From contig NZ_SPHL01000003.1 in assembly GCF_005844425.1 (NCBI RefSeq), positions 26,860-90,859 on the forward strand: DNA of 64,000 nt, in the 5' to 3' direction. This document shows, in pieces, positions 15,670 to 25,158 of this stretch. The notes under the pieces are model-generated. The model saw only the letters and a program-made list of their open reading frames with translations, made no database searches and had not been told where the DNA came from. This DNA comes from Anaerofustis stercorihominis. Lineage in GTDB: Bacteria > Bacillota > Clostridia > Eubacteriales > Anaerofustaceae. The position numbers were made by a program, and so were the translations under genes. Each line of letters opens with the position of its first letter. Position 1 is the stretch's first letter.

Positions 15670-16527
15670 ATGCTATTACATTCTTTGGAACATGCTTTTA
15701 CCGACAGCATTAAAATATTTCCGTTTTTACTTATTACATATATAATACTTGAATTTATTGAACATAAAACAGAAGATAAATTTAATAAGATAATTGAAAA
15801 AGCAGGTATATTCGGCCCAATTTTAGGAGCTTTGCTTGGAGCAATACCACAATGTGGATTTTCAACTGCCGCATCAAATTTTTACGCAGGAAGAATAATT
15901 TCCCTTGGTACCTTAATTGCAATCTTTTTATCAACATCAGATGAAATGCTTCCTATAATGATTGCAAGTGCTGCTCCTATTTCTTTAATACTTAAGATAA
16001 TTTTTTCAAAAGTGATAATCGGAATATTTTTTGGGTTAATAATAGATATACTACTTAGAAAATCAGACATAGACCATAAAGTCAATATGGGACACAGTGA
16101 TAACCATATGCATGATGATTGCAAAGAAGAAGAAAGTTTTTTGTTTTCTGCAATTAAACACACTATAAATATTTTTATTTTCATATTTATATTTACATTT
16201 GTACTAAATATTTTTATTGAATTTATTGGAGAAGAAAATCTTTCAAACATTATTTTAAATAAACCTGTAATAGGTTCATTAATAGCAGGAATTGTAGGAC
16301 TTATACCTAACTGTGCAGGTTCAGTAATAATAACAAATTTATATTTAAGTGGAGGACTCGGCTTTGGAGCCATGATGGCAGGATTACTGGTAAGTGCAGG
16401 AGTTGGTCTTTTGGTTTTATTTAAGGTTAACAAGGACAGAAAAGAAAATATTAAAATTCTTATCCTTCTCTATCTAATAGGTTCAATTTGCGGGATAATA
16501 ATTGATTTATTTTCAAACTTTATATAA
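15670..16527 (+). CDS. Putative heavy-metal exporter (ArsP_2 / putative manganese transporter family)
   Basis: Polytopic membrane protein of 285 residues with about eight hydrophobic helices. Two related segments, GAIPQCGFSTAASNFYAGR in the first half and GLIPNCAGSVIITNLYLSGG in the second, each place a cysteine after Pro-Gln/Asn and look like an internal duplication forming a metal or metalloid site. Between the halves is a hydrophilic His/Asp-rich loop (DHKVNMGHSDNHMHDDCKEE). These features match the family annotated as putative 10-TM heavy-metal exporter or putative manganese transporter. The ATG follows AAGGAG. Transport substrate is not established; a palindrome upstream suggests metal-responsive control. 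Confidence 0.75.
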   Translation: MLLHSLEHAFTDSIKIFPFLLITYIILEFIEHKTEDKFNKIIEKAGIFGPILGALLGAIPQCGFSTAASNFYAGRIISLGTLIAIFLSTSDEMLPIMIASAAPISLILKIIFSKVIIGIFFGLIIDILLRKSDIDHKVNMGHSDNHMHDDCKEEESFLFSAIKHTINIFIFIFIFTFVLNIFIEFIGEENLSNIILNKPVIGSLIAGIVGLIPNCAGSVIITNLYLSGGLGFGAMMAGLLVSAGVGLLVLFKVNKDRKENIKILILLYLIGSICGIIIDLFSNFI

Positions 16528-16560
16528 AAAAGGTATATCAAATTGATATACCTTTTTATT
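16527..16560 (+). terminator. Rho-independent terminator after the exporter gene
   Basis: Long perfect stem AAAAAGGTATATCA/TGATATACCTTTTT with a three-base loop and a T-rich tail. Confidence 0.88.
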
Positions 16561-16636
16561 TTTATAGTGTAAATATAAATTTCTGTGTTATTGCAACTTC
16601 AGTAAAAAACAAAAGAAAGAGCTAAAAGAATATATA

Positions 16637-17341
16637 TTAATCGCTGTAGAATTCTTCTTGTGTTTCTATGCAATATGCCGCCAACTTTCCTCCATATACA
16701 CAACCGCAATCTATGGCAATATGCCCATTTTGTTTGTATATATGAGGTTTTCTGTCATCATTAATTAACATAGTCGGAGTATGTCCGCTTATAAAAAAAG
16801 TATTTTCATCTTCAAGATATCTTTTTGAATAGTCACTTCTTCCTTCTATATAATCAAATATTTCATATTCACCGATTTCTTTATCTTTATCAAAATTTTC
16901 AAGTCCGGCATGAGTAAGAATATAATGTTTATTGTTATGATATATTTCTTCATATAAACTTGCATTTTCTATATAATGAGCCAATGCTATCTTTTCTTCT
17001 TTACTCATCTTTTTAAATTCATTCATTGTTATTTTCCCGCCGCTTTCGCTCCATGCAAAATATAAATCAATATCCGCAGAAGATAAGCTTTTCTTATCTT
17101 TATCTTTTAAATCATTGTCAAATTTTTTTATCATTTCATAAAAAAGAAAATCATGATTTCCTAGAAGATAAACAACATTTTTCCTATTCATTATATCTTT
17201 AAATACATCCATTGGTTTGGGTCCTCTGTCCACCACATCACCTAAAATATATAATGTATCTTTCTCTTTCAAGTTTATTTTATTAATTAAATCCATGTAC
17301 TCATCATAACAACCATGTATATCACTTATTATATATCTCAT
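16637..17341 (-). CDS. Calcineurin-like metallophosphatase (PP2A/ApaH type)
   Basis: Binuclear metal phosphoesterase of 234 residues. The metal-binding motifs are in order: ISDIHGC at residue 4, GDVVDRGP near 34 and LLGNHD near 60, then THAGL and SGHTP. The GDxxDRG plus GNHD arrangement is that of the serine/threonine phosphatase and diadenosine tetraphosphatase subgroup, with bacterial PrpA-like members. Substrate (phosphoprotein or Ap4A) cannot be decided from sequence. It stands alone between two terminators or intergenic gaps, with no partner gene to help. Confidence 0.85.
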   Translation of the reverse strand: MRYIISDIHGCYDEYMDLINKINLKEKDTLYILGDVVDRGPKPMDVFKDIMNRKNVVYLLGNHDFLFYEMIKKFDNDLKDKDKKSLSSADIDLYFAWSESGGKITMNEFKKMSKEEKIALAHYIENASLYEEIYHNNKHYILTHAGLENFDKDKEIGEYEIFDYIEGRSDYSKRYLEDENTFFISGHTPTMLINDDRKPHIYKQNGHIAIDCGCVYGGKLAAYCIETQEEFYSD

Positions 17342-17425
17342 AAAAACCCTCTGATTTTATTTTATATAGTAATTTTATCATAAAATATAAATTTATAATG
17401 TTTTATAATATTAATTTTTTTTAAT

Positions 17426-17454
17426 AAAAAAACACCCTTAATAAAGGGTGTTTT
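17426..17454 (-). terminator. Rho-independent terminator of groESL
   Basis: Eleven-base perfect stem AAAACACCCTT/AAGGGTGTTTT with loop AATA, followed on the minus strand by T residues, 19 bases past the groEL stop. Confidence 0.88.
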
Positions 17455-17472
17455 AATTTCGCTTCACTTAAA

Positions 17473-19092
<1,620 letters not shown>

Positions 19093-19122
19093 TCACCTTT
19101 CCTTATCTACTAATTATTAAAA

Positions 19123-19407
19123 TTATTTAACAATAGCTAAAATATCGTTTTGTCTTAAAATAAGATATTCTTCGCCTTCTAATTTTACTTCTGAGCCTGC
19201 ATATTTTGAATAAATAACAGTATCTCCTTCTTTTACGTCTAAAGCAACTTTTTTACCATCTACGATTTCACCTGTACCAACAGCGATTACTTCACCCATA
19301 ACAGGTTTTTCTTTTGCTGTATCAGGTAAAATGATACCTGTTGCTGTTTTATTTTCTTCTTCTTTTACTTTTATTACGACTTTGTCGCCAAGTGGTTGTA
19401 ATTTCAT
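19123..19407 (-). CDS. groES: Co-chaperonin GroES
   Basis: 10-kDa lid of the GroEL chamber, 94 residues. The start [13 protein letters not shown], the mobile-loop region with [15 protein letters not shown] and the roof segment [21 protein letters not shown] are all typical. A strong AGGAGGC ribosome-binding site precedes the ATG. It is the first gene of the operon and is preceded by a perfect CIRCE element. Confidence 0.99.
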   Translation of the reverse strand: MKLQPLGDKVVIKVKEEENKTATGIILPDTAKEKPVMGEVIAVGTGEIVDGKKVALDVKEGDTVIYSKYAGSEVKLEGEEYLILRQNDILAIVK

Positions 19408-19459
19408 GATTAACTCACGCCTCCTAAAATATATTTTATATTAGTTATAATCAATCTCG

Positions 19460-19486
19460 TTAGCACTCCTCTTCTCTGAGTGCTAA
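19460..19486. promoter_or_regulatory. CIRCE element (HrcA operator)
   Basis: Perfect TTAGCACTC-N9-GAGTGCTAA inverted repeat between the groES promoter and start codon. HrcA binding here represses groESL at normal temperature in Gram-positive bacteria. hrcA itself is not in this window. Confidence 0.98.
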
Positions 19487-19490
19487 TAGT

Positions 19491-19518
19491 ATTTTAGCAC
19501 ACTTATATATATTGTCAA
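19491..19518 (-). promoter_or_regulatory. Sigma-A promoter of groESL
   Basis: On the minus strand, a perfect -35 TTGACA (19513-19518) and -10 TAAAAT (19491-19496) are separated by 16 bases; CIRCE starts just downstream and would cover the start site. Confidence 0.82.
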
Positions 19519-19585
19519 TAGTATTTATAAAAAAAATTAATTATCTTTTAAAATTTTTCTCTAATTTAATGTTAAAGATAATTAT

Positions 19586-19621
19586 AAAAAAAGAACCGAG
19601 AAATTAAAATTCTCTCGGCTC
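19586..19621 (-). terminator. Rho-independent terminator after alr
   Basis: Stem built on CCGAGA/TCTCGG, extended past one mismatch by GA/TC, with the alr stop codon in the loop and a run of T after it on the minus strand. Confidence 0.75.
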
Positions 19622-20731
19622 TGAATTTAAAATATATTCTCTTTTTACTCTTTTGTTTATACAACATAAAAGCTCATAAGGAATTGTTTCACATAATATA
19701 GCTAAATCTGAAACACTTATATTTTCTCCAAATATTTCAACGCTATCTCCTATGTTTATGTCTGCATCCATAGGAATTTCAAGCATTGTCATATCCATAC
19801 ATACGTTTCCTATTACACTACATTCATATTTACCATTAACAAGAACCTTTCCTTTGTTTGAAAGCTTTCTGTTATATCCGTCTGCATACCCTACACACAT
19901 TACGGCAACTCTTGTTTTTTTATCAGCTGTAAAAGTTCTTCCATAACCTATGGTTTCTCCTTTTTCCACTGTAAAAATATTGCTTATGCTTGTGTGAAAA
20001 GACATAACAGGTTTATAAGGATTAATCTCGGGTTTAATCTCTGAAGGATAAATTCCATAAAGAACAATACCAGCTCTTACACCATCAAGATAATATTCAT
20101 CTAAATCAGTTATCGCGGCAGAATTTGCTATGTGTTTTATTTTTATGTCAAAGCCATATTCTTTAGCTTTATTTATTGCATATTCAAATATTTCATATTG
20201 CATTTTGCTATAAGTTTTATCAACTTCGTCACTTGTTGCAAAATGAGAAAAAATTCCTTCAAATTCAAGATTTGTAAGCTCCTTTAAAGCGGCAAAAGCA
20301 CTGTCAATTTCATGCTTTTTAAATCCAAGTCTGTTCATGCCTGTATTAATTTTAATATGTACCCTTGCTTTTGTATTGTTTTTTAAAGCTTCTTCATTTA
20401 ATTTCTTTGCAAAATCAAGATTGTATATTGCAGGAATAATATTATTTTCTAAAATTTTATTAATCTTTCTATCCGGAACATAACCAAGTATTAATATATC
20501 ACTGTCAATACCATACTCTCTTAGACACATAGCTTCATACACACTGGAAACAGCAAATAAATCAGCTCCTTCTTCCATTAGAACTTTTGCACATATTTCT
20601 GCACCGTGTCCGTATGCATCAGCTTTAATTACAGGTATTACTTTTTTATCTCCAACTTTATTTTTTATTACTCTGTAATTATTAATTAAATTATCTAAAT
20701 TTATCTTTACACCCGTTTGAAATCTTTCCAT
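19604..20731 (-). CDS. alr: Alanine racemase
   Basis: PLP enzyme that makes D-alanine for peptidoglycan; in spore formers a paralogue may act in spores. The PLP lysine is Lys36 in PVIKADAYGHG; HIKINTGMNRLG, GIVLYGIYPS and the second catalytic Tyr region GYADGYNR follow. Length is about 375 residues, normal. The ATG used lies ten bases after GGAG; a TTG two codons upstream is closer to it and could be the real start. A candidate DnaA-box cluster lies immediately upstream. Between alr and groES is a terminator, so this is its own transcript. Confidence 0.95.
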   Translation of the reverse strand: MERFQTGVKINLDNLINNYRVIKNKVGDKKVIPVIKADAYGHGAEICAKVLMEEGADLFAVSSVYEAMCLREYGIDSDILILGYVPDRKINKILENNIIPAIYNLDFAKKLNEEALKNNTKARVHIKINTGMNRLGFKKHEIDSAFAALKELTNLEFEGIFSHFATSDEVDKTYSKMQYEIFEYAINKAKEYGFDIKIKHIANSAAITDLDEYYLDGVRAGIVLYGIYPSEIKPEINPYKPVMSFHTSISNIFTVEKGETIGYGRTFTADKKTRVAVMCVGYADGYNRKLSNKGKVLVNGKYECSVIGNVCMDMTMLEIPMDADINIGDSVEIFGENISVSDLAILCETIPYELLCCINKRVKREYILNSEPREF

Positions 20732-20808
20732 TTTCAAATTACTCCATAATATTCATTTTTTGATAAAATTTTACAAAATATAATGAATTTGTTATCTTTT
20801 CTACAAAT

Positions 20809-20969
20809 TTATACACATATCAACAGACTTATCCACAGTTTTCCACAATTATTCACATTTAAAAGTACTTATTTTAAGGGATTTTGTCTATTTTATACAC
20901 ATGAATTATCAACAATTTTATTATATTTTACATTGATGATGTTTAAAAATCCACAAAAAATGTTGATAA
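20809..20969. other. Cluster of DnaA boxes in the tsaD-alr intergenic region
   Basis: Against the consensus TTATNCACA there are four perfect boxes on the plus strand: TTATACACA (20809), TTATCCACA (20829), TTATTCACA (20849) and TTATACACA (20893). One-mismatch boxes are TTTTCCACA (20839), TTATCAACA (20906) and, reversed, TGTTGATAA (20961); AAATCCACA (20947) has two mismatches. Boxes at 20809, 20829, 20839 and 20849 are in exact 10-base register, so DnaA would load on one face of the helix. Very AT-rich sequence follows up to tsaD. This may be a DnaA-titration or regulatory cluster rather than oriC, because dnaA and dnaN are absent. The whole 268-base gap has no other gene. Confidence 0.8.
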
Positions 20970-21005
20970 TTTTTATTACATTTTTATTAACTTTTTAACT
21001 ATATA

Positions 21006-22010
21006 TTACAATTTTAAGTCAGGATTTGCATTTAAAATCAGACTGTCTTTTTTGTTATTTATATAATTAAAATATCCACTACATCCAATCATTGCAGCAT
21101 TGTCCGTACAATAAACTTTATCAGGAATAAATAATTCTATGCCTTCTTCTTCGCATCGTTTTTTTAGTTCATTTCTCAGCATATCGTTACAAAGAACTCC
21201 ACCACCGACACAAAGTGTCTTCATATTTTCTTTTTTCAGTGCTAACATTGTTTTATTTACTATTGTATCTACAACACATCTGTTAAAGCTTGCACAAACA
21301 TTGTCTATGTTAATCTCTTCATTTTTCATTTTCTTACTATTTAAATAGTTAAGTACCGCACTTTTTAGTCCACTAAAACTAAAATCAAGATTATCCTTAC
21401 CCATCATAACAATAGGAAAATCAATGCTGTGTTCATCTCCTTGTTTTGCATGCTTATCTATTTGAACTCCTCCCGGATAAGAAAGTCCAAGGCTTCTTGC
21501 AACCTTATCAAAAGCTTCCCCCGCAGCATCATCTTTAGTAGAACCAAGAAGTTCGAAATCAGTATAGCTATTAACCTTTGTTATATTTGTGTGTCCTCCG
21601 CTTGCCGTTAAACATACAAAAGGAGGTTTTGCACCCATAAGAAAACTTGCGCTTATATGCCCTGCCATATGGTTTACACCAACTAAGTCTTTATTTAAAC
21701 TAAAAGCAAGAGCTTTTGCATAAGATAAACCTATAAGTAAAGCTCCAACAAGCCCTGGTCCTGTGGTAACGCTTATAAAATCAATATCATCAAAAGTTAC
21801 ACCTGCATCTGATAGTGCTTTATCTACAACACTTGAAATCTTCATTAAATGATTTCTAGATGCAATTTCCGGAACAACCCCTCCGTAAACTTTATGAATA
21901 TCAATTTGTGTATGAATTACGTTTGACCTAACTTTTATACCGTCTTCAACAACTGCAACACTTGTTTCGTCACAGGAAGTTTCAATCGCTAAAGTTAAAA
22001 TACTACTCAT
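21006..22010 (-). CDS. tsaD: tRNA t6A37 threonylcarbamoyltransferase TsaD
   Basis: Transfers threonylcarbamoyl to A37 of ANN-decoding tRNAs together with TsaB and TsaE; essential in most bacteria. The 334 residues show LAIETSCDETSVA at the N-terminus, the metal-binding HMAGH, the ATP-binding LTASGGHTNI and GEAFDKVARSLGLSYPGG, and a late CVGGGVLCN. The start overlaps the end of the bactofilin-like gene by eight bases, so it is translationally coupled and last in the t6A operon. DnaA boxes begin about 40 bases beyond its stop. Confidence 0.97.
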   Translation of the reverse strand: MSSILTLAIETSCDETSVAVVEDGIKVRSNVIHTQIDIHKVYGGVVPEIASRNHLMKISSVVDKALSDAGVTFDDIDFISVTTGPGLVGALLIGLSYAKALAFSLNKDLVGVNHMAGHISASFLMGAKPPFVCLTASGGHTNITKVNSYTDFELLGSTKDDAAGEAFDKVARSLGLSYPGGVQIDKHAKQGDEHSIDFPIVMMGKDNLDFSFSGLKSAVLNYLNSKKMKNEEINIDNVCASFNRCVVDTIVNKTMLALKKENMKTLCVGGGVLCNDMLRNELKKRCEEEGIELFIPDKVYCTDNAAMIGCSGYFNYINNKKDSLILNANPDLKL

Positions 22011-23403
22011 CTTCTTTATCCTCTTTTTTATTTATATCTTCAGTTTCTTCTTGTTTTTCATTATCATCATTTTCTTTTAGAGTTTCTTCTCTTTTTCTCA
22101 TTGCTTCTTCAAATTTTCTGCTTTTCATTTGTTCAAATTTTTGTTTAGTTCTGATTATATCTTCTCTGCTGTCATTAATACTCATTAGTGTTATATATTC
22201 TGTCTTTTCCCTTTTCATTTGGAAACGCAAATATAGTGAAACAAGCATTACAATGCTTCCTATTCCTATTAAATTAAATACAAATATAATAAGTGAACTT
22301 AATATACCTATAGACAAAAATTCCAATGCAAGCAGAATAAACACACCAGTAAGCATTTTACTAGATAATTTTTGACCTTTTACAAAAAGTCCGCCAATAA
22401 CAAGAGCCGTTGGAATAGTTGCAATATAAGTTAAGTTAAAATATAAACTTAACAAATGAAGCGCAACCGGAATGCCGACAACTGTCATTATTAATATAAA
22501 CATAAGAGGAGTTATTACAAGCATTGTAAGAGCCCCCATGCTTAAACATTTTAAAATATTTCTTCTTGCAAATATCTCTACTTTTAAAGCACTTATAGGG
22601 AATAATTTTATAAGAATTAAGCCTATGATTAAAATTGTTATCTTGCTTAAATTATTATAATATCCAAGAAAATCTGCAAACACACTGCTATCAGAAGTCG
22701 TAATGCTTTGAGGAATATTAAGACCTAAATCTTTTTTTTCTACTCCTCCTTTTATCTTGCTTTCTTTTGTCTTAACTATAGGATTTTCACTTTCATATAT
22801 AAGTTTACCTTCTATCTCAGCTTCTTTTCCTATTACAAGTTCATTACATCCAACCTTAACATCACCATTTATTTTACTGTTAATTGTTACGCTATCCCCA
22901 ACAATAAAAACATTTCCGTTAACAGTTCCTTTTAAAAGAACATCATCCACAAATACATTTACATCTTCTTTTATAAATGTTTTTTCGTTTGTAATTAATT
23001 TATCTCCATATACAATTAAATCACCGTTTATTGTAGCATTATTTAGATATAAATTATTATAAAAGCCTATTAAATCTTTATTGATTGTACCTGTAGAATT
23101 AAATTCAGGTGAAAATGATATAACACTTCCATCAATGTATCCCTTATTTTCCATATTGCTTGTAAGTGCTATTACATTACCGTTTATCTTTCCTTCATTT
23201 ACTATATTTGTATAAACTCCCATAAAAATGGATTTATCATATGTATCTTTTTTATTTAATGAAAAAAAGGTTCTTGTTGTATTTGTTTTTTTTTCTTCTG
23301 TCCCATCAGTTTTTGATGCAGCAAGAATAAATGAAGGCACCATACAAAGTACCAATATAATTAATATAAAAATATTTATCTTATTCTTAAATTTTTTTGT
23401 CAT
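22003..23403 (-). CDS. Bactofilin-like beta-helix membrane protein, function unknown
   Basis: 466 residues. An N-terminal hydrophobic segment (about 8-28) ends in an AAS-type signal cleavage-like site. Residues about 50-205 carry repeated short units such as INGNVIALTSN, IDGSVISF, INGDLIVYGD, VNGNVFIVGD and INGDVKVG, the right-handed beta-helix pattern of polymer-forming bactofilins, here predicted to be outside the membrane. Then come four or five membrane helices (about 250-385) and a charged coiled-coil-like tail rich in Lys and Glu (390-466). It sits between rimI and tsaD, overlapping tsaD. Such proteins are annotated only as polymer-forming cytoskeletal; a role in the envelope is inference. 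Confidence 0.72.
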   Translation of the reverse strand: MTKKFKNKINIFILIILVLCMVPSFILAASKTDGTEEKKTNTTRTFFSLNKKDTYDKSIFMGVYTNIVNEGKINGNVIALTSNMENKGYIDGSVISFSPEFNSTGTINKDLIGFYNNLYLNNATINGDLIVYGDKLITNEKTFIKEDVNVFVDDVLLKGTVNGNVFIVGDSVTINSKINGDVKVGCNELVIGKEAEIEGKLIYESENPIVKTKESKIKGGVEKKDLGLNIPQSITTSDSSVFADFLGYYNNLSKITILIIGLILIKLFPISALKVEIFARRNILKCLSMGALTMLVITPLMFILIMTVVGIPVALHLLSLYFNLTYIATIPTALVIGGLFVKGQKLSSKMLTGVFILLALEFLSIGILSSLIIFVFNLIGIGSIVMLVSLYLRFQMKREKTEYITLMSINDSREDIIRTKQKFEQMKSRKFEEAMRKREETLKENDDNEKQEETEDINKKEDKEDE

Positions 23404-23418
23404 TATATCTCCCCAAAA

Positions 23419-23862
23419 TTATTCTTCAAATCGCCACATTATATAAGCATCTTCATGATTATCCGCATAATAATTTTTTCTTTTTCCGTAAATTTTAAAT
23501 CCAGCACTTTCATATAAATTTATTGCAGGCTCATTAGATTCCCTAACTTCCAAAGTCATTTCATTAATGCCTTTTTTTAATGCGTGCTTTATAAGGATAA
23601 GCAAAAGATCCTTTCCATACCCTTTTCCTCTTCTGTTTTCCTTTATACCCATTGTCGTAATATGCCCTTGCCCGACAATATCCTGATAACCTCCAAAAGC
23701 TATAAGCTCATCTTTATCATAAAAAACTATATAATAACTTTTATCGTTTATAAGCTCTGAAAAAATAGAATTATCAGACCATGGATTTGCAAAACAACCT
23801 TTTTCAAACTCAATTATATCTTCTATATCGGTAATTACCGCTTCTCTTACCAAAATACTCAT
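23419..23862 (-). CDS. rimI: Ribosomal protein alanine N-acetyltransferase RimI
   Basis: GNAT-fold acetyltransferase of 147 residues. The acetyl-CoA loop is GIKENRRGKGYGKDLL, followed by LEVRESNEPAINLYESAGF and the Tyr-rich end KRKNYYADNHEDAYIMW, all characteristic of RimI, which acetylates the N-terminus of ribosomal protein S18 in E. coli. It begins one base after the tsaB stop. rimI lies within the t6A operon in many Firmicutes, including Bacillus. Confidence 0.93.
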   Translation of the reverse strand: MSILVREAVITDIEDIIEFEKGCFANPWSDNSIFSELINDKSYYIVFYDKDELIAFGGYQDIVGQGHITTMGIKENRRGKGYGKDLLLILIKHALKKGINEMTLEVRESNEPAINLYESAGFKIYGKRKNYYADNHEDAYIMWRFEE

Positions 23863-23863
23863 A

Positions 23864-24574
23864 TTATACTCTTTTATTCTTTTCCAATCTTTGTTCTTCA
23901 GCTGCAGAAGGTCTTATATAATTCGGCAAGAAATTGTCATAACGGTAAATTTTTTTATTTTCCTTTAAATGTTCTTTTGCTACTATACAAACACCGCTTG
24001 CCTTTGGAAGATAATTATAAGTAGTGGCAAATATAGCTTTATCTTTAAGTTTTTCCTTAATTTTATCTTTATATTTTATTATCCCGTCTCCAGCAAATAA
24101 AACCCTATCAAAGTCTTCTGCCTTTGAAATAACCTCTTCAATATTTTTTATTCCATCTTCATACTTAGCTGATAATTTAGAATCTTTTTCAATAAACATA
24201 TTAAAATAAGTATCATTTCTTTGTGCATCAAAAATAACAAAAATAACATCATTTAGTCCTTTTACATTGTTTGCACAAGCTTCCAAAGAAGAAACAGAAA
24301 TAATAGGCTTATTTTTTGTTTGAGAAAATGCCTTAACTGTAGCTGCCGCTATTCTAAGTCCCGTAAAAGACCCAGGACCATTGCCTACAGCAAAATAATC
24401 AATATCATCAATAGTAAGTCTTACGTCTTCAAGAAGATGTTTTATCATAGGAAGAAGTTTTTCAGAATGTTTAAGTTTATACGCAGTATATTCTTCTCCA
24501 AGTATTCTATCATCTTCCAAAATTGCAACGCTTGCCGCAACCGTTGAAGTATCTATTGCAAGTATTCTACACAT
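23864..24574 (-). CDS. tsaB: t6A complex dimerisation protein TsaB
   Basis: Inactive paralogue of TsaD that scaffolds the t6A complex. 236 residues with an ASKHA fold: LAIDTSTVAASVAI at the N-terminus, KLKHSEKLLPMI, the conserved GNGPGSFTGLRIA and a shorter C-terminal lobe. The metal-binding HxxxH of TsaD is absent, as expected. Its start overlaps the end of tsaE by eight bases. Order tsaE-tsaB-rimI is conserved across Firmicutes. Confidence 0.95.
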   Translation of the reverse strand: MCRILAIDTSTVAASVAILEDDRILGEEYTAYKLKHSEKLLPMIKHLLEDVRLTIDDIDYFAVGNGPGSFTGLRIAAATVKAFSQTKNKPIISVSSLEACANNVKGLNDVIFVIFDAQRNDTYFNMFIEKDSKLSAKYEDGIKNIEEVISKAEDFDRVLFAGDGIIKYKDKIKEKLKDKAIFATTYNYLPKASGVCIVAKEHLKENKKIYRYDNFLPNYIRPSAAEEQRLEKNKRV

Positions 24575-25034
24575 ACATTTCCTCCAATTTATCTATAATA
24601 TCTTTAGACTCTTCATCTAAAGCTTTTATATTTATATTTCTTTCATTAAAATCATTTGTTGATTTTTCTATATTTACAATAATACCGCTATAATCAAGTT
24701 CATCCATTATCATGTCTGCCCACTCAATTATCATTTTATGTTTTTTATAAATATCATAAAATCCTATATAATCAAGTTCGCTTATATCTTCAATTCTATA
24801 AGCATCCATATGATAAAGAATATTAACGCCATCTTTATATTCGTTTATTATGGTATATGTTGGAGAAGAAAATTCTGATATTAATCCAAGACTTTTAGCA
24901 ATACCTTTGCTAAGCTGAGTTTTACCGCTTGCCATTTCTCCAATCAAATAAACAGTCGTATTATCCTTTAAAAGTTTCCCTATATTTTCTCCAAGTTTCG
25001 TAGTTTCAATATCATTTTTTGTTACTAAATTCAT
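24567..25034 (-). CDS. tsaE: t6A complex ATPase TsaE
   Basis: Small P-loop ATPase required for TsaB/TsaD turnover, 155 residues. Walker A is GEMASGKTQLSKGIA, followed by SSPTYTIINEY (Thr switch region), YHMDAYRI and the conserved IIEWADM. First gene of the operon on the minus strand; a terminator of pycA lies about 85 bases upstream, so the operon promoter must be in that gap, though I do not see a convincing one. Confidence 0.95.
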   Translation of the reverse strand: MNLVTKNDIETTKLGENIGKLLKDNTTVYLIGEMASGKTQLSKGIAKSLGLISEFSSPTYTIINEYKDGVNILYHMDAYRIEDISELDYIGFYDIYKKHKMIIEWADMIMDELDYSGIIVNIEKSTNDFNERNINIKALDEESKDIIDKLEEMYV

Positions 25035-25120
25035 AAACTTTTCCTATTCTATTTTAAACTTAAAGTATATTATATCAAAAAATAATATATTAATAAATAT
25101 ATAACGCATATTTCATAAAT

Positions 25121-25147
25121 AAAAAAGAAGCGGTTAACCGCTTCTTT
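25121..25147 (-). terminator. Rho-independent terminator after pycA
   Basis: Ten-base stem AAAGAAGCGG/CCGCTTCTTT with loop TTAA, followed on the minus strand by T residues. Confidence 0.88.
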
Positions 25148-25158
25148 AAATTGATATT

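Noticed and set aside
20738..21005. Calling the DnaA-box cluster the chromosomal origin oriC
   Set aside because: No dnaA, dnaN, rpmH or gyr genes lie nearby, and tsaD is transcribed toward the cluster. Evidence supports a DnaA-binding region, not necessarily the origin.
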